The position numbers and the translations under genes were made by a program. 14,055 bases of DNA from JAHEFX01 sp964614585 (GTDB taxonomy: Bacteria > Actinomycetota > Acidimicrobiia > Spongiisociales > JAENVV01), in contig CAZTLW010000057.1 in NCBI GenBank assembly GCA_964614585.1, positions 1 through 14,055 of the forward strand, written 5' to 3'. The stretch's first letter is position 1; each line of letters starts with the position of its first letter. Below, one piece after another: positions 1-6,782 of the stretch. The notes under the pieces were generated by a model. That model was not told the origin of the DNA. It worked only from the letters and a program-made list of their open reading frames with translations, and did no database searches.

Positions 1-82
1 CCGAACCGGTGCGCCGTCGAATGCGCAGGCATCCCCACGGTCATCGGCGCCTGCGGTCGGATCCTTGAGCCACACCGCTGCA
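1..82. other. window edge, unresolved, possibly partial coding
   Basis: No gene can be named here. Bases at positions divisible by three are mostly G or C up to about position 65, which hints at coding. This fits two readings that share wobble positions. One is a plus-strand frame from position 1 that stays open into the adjacent repeat and stops at TGA 148-150. The other is a minus-strand gene starting at an ATG at 44-42 and running off the left edge (first residues MTVGMPAHSTAHRF). Neither has a convincing ribosome binding site or recognisable motif. Sequence left of the window would decide. Confidence 0.2.
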
Positions 83-146
83 AACCCAGGGTTGGGTGCA
101 GGTCGTGGGGGCATTCTCCGGCGCGCAGACCAGACTGGGTCTGGTC
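83..146 (+). repeat. left arm of 64-bp inverted repeat flanking the GNAT gene
   Basis: Positions 83-146 align without gaps to the reverse complement of 675-738, with 54 of 64 bases identical by hand count. The arm has two conserved blocks. The first 22 bases (core AACCCAGGGTT at 83-93) differ at one position. The last 19 bases (128-146, GACCAGAC-TGG-GTCTGGTC, an 8-bp perfect palindrome with a 3-base centre) are identical. The 23 bases between the blocks differ at nine positions but keep their length exactly. The arm ends just upstream of the acetyltransferase ribosome binding site. Two fixed-distance blocks suggest a dispersed extragenic element or a paired protein-binding or hairpin site. 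Confidence 0.85.
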
Positions 147-163
147 CTGACACCGGAGTTGGA

Positions 164-661
164 GTGCCGCCGACCGTCCGCATCCTTGCCGCCGACGAGT
201 GGGAGGTGTGGCGCGACCTTCGGCTCCGGGCTCTGGCCGACGCACCGGATGCGTTCATGGGGACCCTGGAGGACGAGGCGGCGAGGCCCGACTCGTTCTG
301 GCAGGAGGTGGTCGCCAACACGGCTGCCCACCCACGGGGTGACCTGTGGGTGGCGGAGGCGGCGGGTGTCCCCGTGGGGATGGCCTTCGGGCGGGTGGAC
401 CCCGACATCGAGGGACTGCACGTCTTCGCCATGTGGGTCGACCCGGCCCACCGCGGCGGGGGGAGCGCGTCGGCCCTGCTGGAGGCGGTGCTCGACTGGG
501 GCCGTGAGGCCGGCGCCGAACGCGTCGACCTCTGGGTCACCGAGGGCAACGAGGCGGCCGAAACCCTCTACGCCCGTGCCGGGTTTCGCCCGACTCGCGA
601 CCGGGGGCCGCTCCGAGCGGGCTCCGACCGGACGGTCGTGCGGCTCGAGCGGCCGCTGTGA
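164..661 (+). CDS. GNAT family N-acetyltransferase
   Basis: Predicted cytoplasmic enzyme of 165 residues that moves an acetyl group from acetyl-CoA to an amine; the substrate is unknown. The acetyl-CoA-binding loop is visible at residues 92-110 (VDPAHRGGGSASALLEAVL, with R97-G-G-G-S-A102 as the pyrophosphate loop). The C-terminal GNAT signature follows (N129, Y136, and AGF at 139-141). Length is normal for a single GNAT domain. The GTG at 164 is chosen as start because GGAG lies at 155-158 and the first beta strand (TVRILAADEW) begins a few residues later. Extending to the TTG at 65 would translate the upstream repeat. The gene stands alone between two arms of a 64-bp inverted repeat, which suggests a movable or duplicated cassette, but no transposase is present. 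Family call is firm; substrate cannot be inferred. Confidence 0.88.
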   Translation: MPPTVRILAADEWEVWRDLRLRALADAPDAFMGTLEDEAARPDSFWQEVVANTAAHPRGDLWVAEAAGVPVGMAFGRVDPDIEGLHVFAMWVDPAHRGGGSASALLEAVLDWGREAGAERVDLWVTEGNEAAETLYARAGFRPTRDRGPLRAGSDRTVVRLERPL

Positions 662-673
662 ACTGCGGTCCCC

Positions 674-694
674 AGACCAGACCCAGTCTGGTCT
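674..694. terminator. perfect hairpin after GNAT stop, possible bidirectional terminator
   Basis: AGACCAGAC and GTCTGGTCT form a perfect 9-bp stem around the 3-base loop CCA, starting 13 bases after the acetyltransferase stop and lying in the convergent gap before the 2TM gene. No T-tract follows on either strand, so intrinsic termination of the classical type is not shown. The hairpin is also part of the repeat arm, and the same palindrome occurs at 128-146, upstream of the gene. A role as a protein-binding palindrome is equally possible. Confidence 0.35.
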
Positions 695-738
695 CGCCAC
701 CGCAGAACGCTCCTATGACCTGCCCCCAACCCTGGGTT
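675..738 (-). repeat. right arm of 64-bp inverted repeat flanking the GNAT gene
   Basis: This is the reverse-complement partner of 83-146, with 54 of 64 bases identical and no gaps. Its AACCCAGGGTT core reads on the minus strand (plus-strand AACCCTGGGTT at 728-738) and its 19-bp palindrome sits at 675-693. It fills the convergent space between the acetyltransferase stop (661) and the 2TM gene stop (749). The two arms point inward toward the palindromes, with the acetyltransferase between them. Confidence 0.85.
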
Positions 739-748
739 CGCCGTGGAG

Positions 749-1201
749 TCAGTCGTTCTCGTCGTCCTCGGCGTTGAACAGCACCACCAGGGTATGGACG
801 CCGAGTCCGATGCCCCAGCCGATCGCTGGGTAGATCGCCCAGAGTGTGTCGAACGAGCCACCCCCCGTCACGTAGTTCATCAGGAACAACCCGCCGATCA
901 CGGCGATGTACGACGCCAGGTGACCACGCCAGTCACGCCAGGCCTTGGCCCGCTTGCGCCGCTCGTCGGCCCGCTCGGCCTCCTCGGCCGCCCGAGCGGC
1001 CTCCTCTTCCCGGCGCTTCGCCACGGCCGTCAGCACCGCCTCGTCGGAGATGCCGAGCTCGTTGGCGATCTGGCGCAGCTCCTCGAAGGAGACCTCGCCG
1101 CTCAGCGGATCGGACGCCCGATCGAGGCGTGATGCGGTCTCGATGATCTCGCTCATCTCGTCCTGGGTGAAGCGCTGCCGGCGGGCGGATTCACGGTCCA
1201 T
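749..1201 (-). CDS. 2TM domain-containing membrane protein
   Basis: A 150-residue protein of unknown function. Residues 10-65 form a helical N-terminal segment (EELRQIANELGISDEAV is typical of small helical modules fused to 2TM domains). Residues 60-90 are a strongly charged Ala/Glu/Arg helix, likely coiled coil. Residues 90-143 match the two-transmembrane 2TM domain pattern: WRDWRGHLASYIAVIGGLFLM as the first segment, and the aromatic YPAIGWGIGLGVHTLVVLF as the second. The tail is acidic (EDDEND). The ATG at 1201 is preceded by AGGATCGG at normal spacing and starts 10 bases after the topA stop, so it is probably co-transcribed with topA. The N-terminal part could be a small binding module held at the membrane; that is inference. 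Confidence 0.82.
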   Translation of the reverse strand: MDRESARRQRFTQDEMSEIIETASRLDRASDPLSGEVSFEELRQIANELGISDEAVLTAVAKRREEEAARAAEEAERADERRKRAKAWRDWRGHLASYIAVIGGLFLMNYVTGGGSFDTLWAIYPAIGWGIGLGVHTLVVLFNAEDDEND

Positions 1202-1211
1202 GGAACCGATC

Positions 1212-3761
1212 CTATGAGTCGTCGGCGAGCTTGGCCCGCCGGGCCGCCATGAGCGTCCGGGCCCGGTCGGCGGTGATGGCATCCGGCTCGTCGGTGTCGG
1301 CGAGGGAGGCCATGACCTCGCCGTCCCATACGTAGAACTTGCGGCGTTGTTGGACGAGCCAGAGATCCCGGCCTTCCTCGTCGTGACCGATCGGTCCGGT
1401 GCCGTCCATGGCGGCGTCCCCCAACAACTTGAATCCCTTCGGCAGCTCCAGCATCAGCAGTGCCCGCTCGAGGGTGGTGTCGTGGAGTCGGTCGTCGGCC
1501 GCCAGGGTGCGGAACTGGTCGTCGTGGCGCACGTAGGGGCCGTAGCGGCCGGGGGAGACGACGACCTCCTTGCCGGTCTCGGGATGGGTGCCGATCTCCC
1601 GCGGCCACGACAGCAACTCCAGCGCCTCGTCAAGCGACAGCGAATCGACGCTCTGGCCCGACCCCAGCGACGCCCGCTTGGGCTTGCGCTTCGATCCCTC
1701 CTCCTGCTCGCCGAGTTGGACGTAGGGGCCGTAGCGGCCGGTGGCGGCGTACACGGTCATGCCCGAGTCGGGGTCCGTGCCGAGGATCTTGGGGCCGGCG
1801 GCGGCGATGTCGAGGAGCTCGGTGGCCTTCTCCGAGGTCAGCTCGTCGGGCGGCACGTCGTCGGGGATCGAGGCCCGATCGTCGCCCCGCTCGAGGTAGG
1901 GCCCGTAGCGACCGACCCGGGCCACGATGCCGTCGTCGATCGGGATCGAGTTGATCTCCCTGGGGTCGATCTCGTCGAGTCGCTCGTCCACCTGGTGCTT
2001 GAGCCCGTCGTCGCCGAAGTAGAAGGACGCCAGCCACTCGGTCCGGTCCTTCTCGCCCCGGGCGATCTTGTCCAGGTCGCCCTCCATGGCGGCGGTGAAG
2101 TCGTAGTCCACGAGGTCGGGGAAGTGCTGCTCCAGCAGCCGCACCGTGGCGAACGCCGTGAAGGAGGGGACGAGGGCCGACCCCTTCTTCCAGACGTAGT
2201 CGCGGGCGAGGATCGTCTGGATGATCGAGGCGTAGGTCGACGGCCGCCCCACCCCGAGCTCCTCGAGTCGCTGCACGAGGGACGCCTCGGTGAATCGAGC
2301 GGGTGGGCGGGTCTCGTGCCCCGACGGCACCAATTCCTCGAGCTCGAGGACGTCGCCCACGGCGAGCGTCGGCAGCCGGGTCTCGCGATCGTCGGTCTCG
2401 CCTCCGTCGTCGGTGCCCTGGACGTAGGCGGCGAGGAACCCGGGGTCGGTGATCGTCCGGCCCGACGTGGTGAACCCCGCCACCCGGCCTTCCGGGGTCT
2501 CCGCCGCGATCGACACTCGCAGCGACTCGCCGCGGGCGTCGACCATCTGGCTGGCCACCGTCCGCTTCCAGATCAGGTCGTAGAGGCGGGCCTGGTCCCC
2601 CTCGACCTGGCCGGCGACCTCGTCGGGGTGGCGGAAGGCGTCGCCGGCGGGACGGATCGCCTCGTGGGCCTCCTGGGCGCCCTTCGCCTGCTTGCCGTAG
2701 GCCCGGGGCTCGTCGGGCACCGAGCCCTGCCCGAAACTCGACCGGGCGGCTTCCCGAGCCGCCGCGAGGGCGGTGTCCGACAGCGTCGTGGAGTCGGTCC
2801 GCATGTAGGAGATGAAGCCGTTCTCGTACAGCCGCTGGGCATTCGACATGGTGCGGGCGGCGGAGAAGCCGAGCTTGCGGCCGGCCTCCTGCTGCAGGGT
2901 CGACGTGCGGAACGGGGCGTACGGCTTGCGGGTGTAGGGGCGGGTCTCCACCTCGGTGACCACGAAGGGGCGCCCGTCGAGGGCGTCGGCGAGGTCGCGG
3001 GCGCCCGTCTCGTCGAGGCGGACGACCCCGTTGGCGGAGAGCTCACCGTCCGGTCCGAAGTCCCTTCCGGAGGCCACCCGGACCCCGTCGACGGTCGCCA
3101 GGCCGGCGCCGAACGACGACCCGTCGGCGGCGAGGGTGGCGTCGATGTCCCAGTACCCCGCCGGGACGAATGCCATCCGGGCCCGCTCCCGCTCGACGAT
3201 GATGCGCACCGCCACGCTCTGGACCCGCCCGGCGGAGAGACGCGGCTTGACCTTCTTCCAGAGGACCGGCGAGACCTCGTAGCCGTAGAGCCGGTCGAGG
3301 ATCCGACGGGTCTCCTGGGCGTCGACGAGTTGCTCGTCGATCTCGCGGGGGTGCTCGAGGGCCTCGCGGATGGCCCCGGGCGTGATCTCGTGGAAGACCA
3401 TGCGGCGAACCGGGACCTTCGGCTTCAGCACCTCCCGGAGGTGCCAGGCGATCGACTCGCCTTCTCGGTCCTCGTCCGTGGCCAGGTAGAGCTCGGGGGC
3501 GTCGGCCAGTTTCGACTTCAGCTCGGTGATCACCTTCGACTTGCCCCGCGAGGTGATGTAGATCGGTTCGAAGTCGGCGTCCACGTTGACCCCCAGTCGA
3601 GCCCACGACTCGTCCTTGAAGCGTTTGGGGATCTCGGCGGCGGTCGATGGCAGGTCGCGGATGTGGCCCACCGACGACGCGACCTCGTACTCGTCGCCGA
3701 GGTAACCGGCGATGGTGCGGGCCTTCGCCGGGGACTCGACGATGATGAGAGGTTTGGTCAC
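1212..3761 (-). CDS. topA: DNA topoisomerase I (type IA)
   Basis: Relaxes negative supercoils by cutting and rejoining one DNA strand; acts on the nucleoid. The protein has 849 residues. The TOPRIM domain occupies about 4-125, with E9 in IIVESPAK and the metal-binding acidic cluster TDEDREGE at 95-102. LSAGRVQSVAVRIIVERE (175-192) is a conserved core helix region. The active-site tyrosine is Y319 in GFISYMRTDST. GRPSTYASIIQTI (505-517) is another family block. The C-terminus lacks four-cysteine zinc fingers and instead carries three RYGPY-centred repeats (about 618-622, 676-680 and 739-743), ending in a basic helix, as in actinobacterial enzymes. The start is a GTG at 3761; TOPRIM begins three residues later, so no upstream extension is needed. 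There is no clear Shine-Dalgarno sequence, and a promoter lies immediately upstream, so the mRNA may be leaderless or nearly so. The 2TM gene follows by 10 bases. Confidence 0.97.
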   Translation of the reverse strand: MTKPLIIVESPAKARTIAGYLGDEYEVASSVGHIRDLPSTAAEIPKRFKDESWARLGVNVDADFEPIYITSRGKSKVITELKSKLADAPELYLATDEDREGESIAWHLREVLKPKVPVRRMVFHEITPGAIREALEHPREIDEQLVDAQETRRILDRLYGYEVSPVLWKKVKPRLSAGRVQSVAVRIIVERERARMAFVPAGYWDIDATLAADGSSFGAGLATVDGVRVASGRDFGPDGELSANGVVRLDETGARDLADALDGRPFVVTEVETRPYTRKPYAPFRTSTLQQEAGRKLGFSAARTMSNAQRLYENGFISYMRTDSTTLSDTALAAAREAARSSFGQGSVPDEPRAYGKQAKGAQEAHEAIRPAGDAFRHPDEVAGQVEGDQARLYDLIWKRTVASQMVDARGESLRVSIAAETPEGRVAGFTTSGRTITDPGFLAAYVQGTDDGGETDDRETRLPTLAVGDVLELEELVPSGHETRPPARFTEASLVQRLEELGVGRPSTYASIIQTILARDYVWKKGSALVPSFTAFATVRLLEQHFPDLVDYDFTAAMEGDLDKIARGEKDRTEWLASFYFGDDGLKHQVDERLDEIDPREINSIPIDDGIVARVGRYGPYLERGDDRASIPDDVPPDELTSEKATELLDIAAAGPKILGTDPDSGMTVYAATGRYGPYVQLGEQEEGSKRKPKRASLGSGQSVDSLSLDEALELLSWPREIGTHPETGKEVVVSPGRYGPYVRHDDQFRTLAADDRLHDTTLERALLMLELPKGFKLLGDAAMDGTGPIGHDEEGRDLWLVQQRRKFYVWDGEVMASLADTDEPDAITADRARTLMAARRAKLADDS

Positions 3762-3770
3762 GAGAGCGGG

Positions 3771-3797
3771 ATATTACGGAGGAGGGGTCCCTGTCAA
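3771..3797 (-). promoter_or_regulatory. topA promoter, near-consensus
   Basis: On the minus strand TTGACA (plus 3792-3797) is followed, after 15 bases, by TAATAT (plus 3771-3776), and the topA GTG comes 9 bases later. The -35 is a perfect sigma-70 consensus. The 15-base spacer is short of the usual 17. Start-point prediction from the -10 puts the 5' end 0-3 bases before the GTG, which explains the missing Shine-Dalgarno. Off-length spacers are a known way to make promoters respond to supercoiling, which would suit topA; this is inference. Confidence 0.65.
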
Positions 3798-3826
3798 GCG
3801 GGCCGGTCGACGTCACGCCCCCCGAC

Positions 3827-3832
3827 TACCGT
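3827..3832 (+). promoter_or_regulatory. -10 element of a probable leaderless promoter for the MFS-tmk-holB-plsC run
   Basis: TACCGT (TANNNT) lies exactly 6 bases before the GTG at 3839. In actinobacteria this spacing places transcription initiation at the start codon itself. No Shine-Dalgarno sequence precedes the gene and no convincing -35 hexamer is seen. The same arrangement recurs at 12607-12612. Confidence 0.5.
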
Positions 3833-3838
3833 GCCTCG

Positions 3839-5134
3839 GTGATGATGGACGGCCCCGCCCCGCGCTCCATCCGCGAGCTCGTCCGTCGCGGTCAGTTCGC
3901 CCGTCTCTTCTGGGCCGGGGCGGTGTCGTCACTCGGTGACTGGGTCTCGCTCTTCGCCGCCATCGCCCTCGGCAACGCCCTCGGGGGCACCGTCGGCATC
4001 TCCGTGCCGCTCCTCGCGAGATTCCTGCCGGCGGTCCTCTTCGGGGCGGTGGCGGGTGTCATCGCCGACCGCTTCGACGCCAAGCGGGTCATGGTGGTCG
4101 CCGACCTCAGCCGCCTGGTGCTCGTCATCACGCTCATCTTCGTCGACACGCTCCAGATGCTGTTCGTCATCACCCTGCTGGTCGAGGTCGGCAGCCTGGT
4201 CCGGCAGCCGGCGCGGGAGGCGGCGATGGCATCGGTGGTCACGCGCCAGGAGTTGCTCAACGCCAATTCGATGACCGCCTTCATCACCTACGGGATGATC
4301 CCGGTGGCCGGCGCGGTGTGGACGGTCATCGCCCTGTTGTCGGAGGGCGTGTTCTCGATCGACCCCTGGAAGGCGGGCTACGCCTTCGACGCCATCACCT
4401 TCGCCGCCTCCGCGCTCATCATCCTCACGATGTCGCTCCCGGTGCGGGAGCTCGTCGCGGCCCGCGCCGAGACGGGATGGGGGATCCGGGACGGCTGGCG
4501 GGACTTCATCGAGGGGGTCAAGTACGTCGTCTCCCGCCCCGAGGTGCGGATCCCGATCCTCGCCGTGGCCTGGGCGCTCGTCGGCGCCGCCCCGATCTTC
4601 GTCCTCGGCGAGCCCTTCAGCCGGGACGTGCTGGGTCTCGGCTCCACCGGCTTCGGCATCCTCGCCACCTCGATCGGGCTCGGGAGCGCGGTGGGCGTGC
4701 TGGTCGCCCGCGCCGTCGACGGCCAGCGGATCCAACTCCCGGTTGGCCTGTCGGTGGCCCTCGTCGTCGCCGGCGTCGGCGTCATGGGCGTTGCCTTCAC
4801 CGACCAGATGATCACCGCCGCCGTCGGCGGCTTCACCGCCGGCCTCGGTACCGGCGGGGCATACGTCCTCTCGTTCACCACCATCCACCACACCGTGGAG
4901 GACCGCCTGCGGGGCCGGGCGTTCGCCACGCTCTACACGCTCGCCCGCATGGGCGTGGTCGTGTCCCTGGCGGTGGCGCCGCTGCTCGCCGGCGCCCTCG
5001 ATGGCCTCGGCCCCGGCGAACTGGACAACGGCGTCCGGCTCACGTTCTTCCTGTCCGGGGCGGTCGTGTTGGTCGCCGGGCTCATGGCCGGGTTCGGCTG
5101 GCTCCGACTCGCCGGTCGGGAGGAGACGGTGTGA
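3839..5134 (+). CDS. MFS transporter, EntS/MFS_3-like
   Basis: An integral membrane transporter of 431 residues; substrate unknown. Hydrophobic segments are spaced as in the 12-helix major facilitator fold (roughly 23-47, 52-76, 85-103, 105-121, 145-169, 180-200, then 237-260, 266-290, 300-320, 325-349, 365-389 and 400-425). The cytoplasmic loop-2/3 motif is GVIADRFDAKRVMVVADLSR (73-92). RQPAREAAMASVV (122-134) and NANS (142-145) are typical of the MFS_3/EntS-like group of drug, siderophore or macrolide exporters. Three start codons are stacked (GTG 3839, ATG 3842, ATG 3845). GTG 3839 is preferred because it sits at the predicted transcription start. The stop overlaps the tmk start by 4 bases (GTGA), so translation is probably coupled. 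In some actinobacteria (Streptomyces, from memory) an MFS domain is fused to thymidylate kinase; here the two are separate. Confidence 0.88.
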   Translation: MMMDGPAPRSIRELVRRGQFARLFWAGAVSSLGDWVSLFAAIALGNALGGTVGISVPLLARFLPAVLFGAVAGVIADRFDAKRVMVVADLSRLVLVITLIFVDTLQMLFVITLLVEVGSLVRQPAREAAMASVVTRQELLNANSMTAFITYGMIPVAGAVWTVIALLSEGVFSIDPWKAGYAFDAITFAASALIILTMSLPVRELVAARAETGWGIRDGWRDFIEGVKYVVSRPEVRIPILAVAWALVGAAPIFVLGEPFSRDVLGLGSTGFGILATSIGLGSAVGVLVARAVDGQRIQLPVGLSVALVVAGVGVMGVAFTDQMITAAVGGFTAGLGTGGAYVLSFTTIHHTVEDRLRGRAFATLYTLARMGVVVSLAVAPLLAGALDGLGPGELDNGVRLTFFLSGAVVLVAGLMAGFGWLRLAGREETV

Positions 5135-5733
5135 GCGGTCGGTACATCGCCGTCGAGGGCGTGGAGGGGGCCGGCAAGTCCACGGTCGTCGCCGGGGTGG
5201 GCGACCGGCTCGAAGAGCTGGGCCGGGAGGTCGTGACGGTGCGGGAGCCGGGCGGGACCGACCTCGGCGAGGAGATCCGGCGACTCCTGTTGCATGGACC
5301 GGAGATGACGTCGTGGGCGGAGGCCCAACTGTTCGCCGCCCAGCGCTCCCAACTCGCCGCCGACGTGATCCGCCCGGCCCTCGCCCGCGACGCCATGGTG
5401 ATCGGCGACCGGAGCGTCTACTCGTCCCTGGCCTACCAGGGCCATGCTCGCGGGCTCGGCATCGACCGAGTCAGGCGCGTCAACGAGGCGGGCCTCGGCG
5501 GCACGTGGCCCGACACCGTCGTCCTGTTGCGCATCGACCCCGGCACCGGGCTCGCCCGCCAGGCCGTGGCCGATCGGATCGGGGCGGCCGGCGCCGACTT
5601 CCAGCGACGGGTGGCGGAGGGATTCGACGCCCTCGCCGACGCCGAACCGGACCGGTTCCTCGTCGTCGACGTGGACGGCGCCGACCGCCGGGACGTCGTC
5701 GAGGCGGTCCTCGCCGGGCTGGGAGTGGCCTGA
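5131..5733 (+). CDS. tmk: thymidylate kinase (dTMP kinase)
   Basis: Phosphorylates dTMP to dTDP with ATP, an essential step toward dTTP for replication; cytoplasmic. The protein has 200 residues, normal for the family. The P-loop is GVEGAGKS at 10-17. VREPGGTDLGEEIR (37-50) is the dTMP-binding region. The DR(Y/H/S) motif is IGDRSVYSSLAYQG (91-104), with D93-R94. The LID region holds RQAVADRI (143-150) followed by FQRRVAEGF. The start is GTG 5131, with AGGAG at 5121-5125, inside the last codons of the MFS gene. The stop TGA overlaps the holB ATG by one base (TGATG). The tmk-holB pairing is a common conserved neighbourhood and supports both calls. Confidence 0.96.
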   Translation: MSGRYIAVEGVEGAGKSTVVAGVGDRLEELGREVVTVREPGGTDLGEEIRRLLLHGPEMTSWAEAQLFAAQRSQLAADVIRPALARDAMVIGDRSVYSSLAYQGHARGLGIDRVRRVNEAGLGGTWPDTVVLLRIDPGTGLARQAVADRIGAAGADFQRRVAEGFDALADAEPDRFLVVDVDGADRRDVVEAVLAGLGVA

Positions 5734-6782
5734 TGGACTTCGCCGACGTCATCGGCCATCGCCGGGTCACCGACCTGTTGGATCGGGAGCGGGCCCACCC
5801 GGCCCAGTCGTACCTGTTCGTCGGCCCCTCCGGCGTCGGGAAGGCCACCGTCGCCCGGATCTTCGCTGCCGCCCTGCTCTGCCCCGACGCCTGGCGCCAC
5901 GACGAGCCGTGCCGATCCTGCCGCCGGGTGGCGTCGGGCAACCACCCCGACCTCGCCGTGGTCGAGCCGGAGGGCGCGGTGATGAACGTGGAGCAGGTCC
6001 GGGCGACGATCCTCGCCTCGAACCTCACGCCGGTGGAGGGCCGACGCAAGGTGTTCCTGCTCGACGAGGCGGGTGTCATGACCGACGGCGCCGCCAACGC
6101 CCTCCTGAAGACCCTCGAGGAGCCGTCGGTGTCGACCATCTTCCTGCTCGTCGCCGAGTCGATCGAGGACCTGCCGGACACCATCGCCTCACGGTGCCGG
6201 GTGGTCCCGTTCAGCCGGGTGGCCACCGACGAGGTCTCGGGGGCCCTCGTGTCCCTGGGTGTCGACCCCGAGCCGGCCGGCGAGGCGGCCCGGATCGCGG
6301 GAGGTCGGCCGGGCATCGCCCTCTCCGTGGCGACCGAACCGAGGGTCGCCGAGTTCCGGCAGGCGTGGATCACCGTCCCCTCGCGCGTCGGCGGGGGACC
6401 GGGGTCGGCGTCGGAGCTCGCCGACGAGCTGTTGGCGTCGTCGGAGCCGCTCCTGGAGGCCATCCGGGCCCGCCAGGCCGCCGAGCACGTCGACACGGCC
6501 CGCGACCGCGACCGCCACAAACGCGAGATGAACCGGGCCACCCAGGCCCTCACCGTGAACGGGCTCGAGCTGCTCGCCTCGGTCTACGTGGACGCGGCCG
6601 CCTCCCAGCACGGTGCCCCGGTGCGCAACGCCGACATCCCCCTCGAGGACCTCATCGCCGTCTCGCCCGAGCGGGCGATCCGCAACGCCGAGCGGGTGCT
6701 CGACGCCGTGGTCGACATCCGTCGCAACCTGCGACCCGGTCTCGTGTTGACCAACCTCCTCGTCGGGTTGGGGCATGGCTGA
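5733..6782 (+). CDS. holB: DNA polymerase III delta-prime subunit, clamp-loader AAA+ protein
   Basis: Subunit of the replicative clamp loader that opens the beta sliding clamp. The protein has 349 residues. The Walker A motif is GPSGVGKAT (31-39), the Walker B-like segment is VFLLDEAGVMTDGAANALLK (107-126), and the SRC motif is at 153-155 (ASRCRVVPF). A zinc module lies between them. Homologues usually have four cysteines, but only C50, C60 and C63 are seen; aspartate 57 stands where the second cysteine would be expected. The start is ATG 5733 with GGGAG at 5721-5725. The call is delta-prime rather than DnaX because of the length, the variant DEAG box and the neighbouring tmk. The C-terminal helical region (about 240-349) looks intact. 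The last 8 bases overlap plsC. Confidence 0.9.
   Translation: MDFADVIGHRRVTDLLDRERAHPAQSYLFVGPSGVGKATVARIFAAALLCPDAWRHDEPCRSCRRVASGNHPDLAVVEPEGAVMNVEQVRATILASNLTPVEGRRKVFLLDEAGVMTDGAANALLKTLEEPSVSTIFLLVAESIEDLPDTIASRCRVVPFSRVATDEVSGALVSLGVDPEPAGEAARIAGGRPGIALSVATEPRVAEFRQAWITVPSRVGGGPGSASELADELLASSEPLLEAIRARQAAEHVDTARDRDRHKREMNRATQALTVNGLELLASVYVDAAASQHGAPVRNADIPLEDLIAVSPERAIRNAERVLDAVVDIRRNLRPGLVLTNLLVGLGHG

Noticed and set aside
65..163. N-terminal extension of the acetyltransferase from TTG 65
   Set aside because: The extra residues translate the 64-bp repeat arm. A GTG with proper Shine-Dalgarno at 164 matches the domain start.
83..738. Complete insertion sequence
   Set aside because: The enclosed gene is an acetyltransferase, the arms are internally palindromic unlike typical IS ends, and no target-site duplication could be identified by eye.
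568..861. Small minus-strand frame whose peptide resembles the translated left repeat (NPGLGAG...DQTGSG)
   Set aside because: The similarity arises because both frames read through opposite arms of the same inverted repeat. It is a DNA repeat, not a protein family.
1347..3842. An 831-residue open frame on the plus strand, opposite topA
   Set aside because: It is entirely antisense to a clear topoisomerase I with all motifs. High GC keeps antisense frames open; the translation is low-complexity with no domain.
3929..4891. A 320-residue minus-strand open frame opposite the MFS gene
   Set aside because: Its composition (runs of Asp, Gly, Glu, His, Arg) is the usual antisense shadow of a GC-rich gene; the plus strand encodes a coherent transporter.
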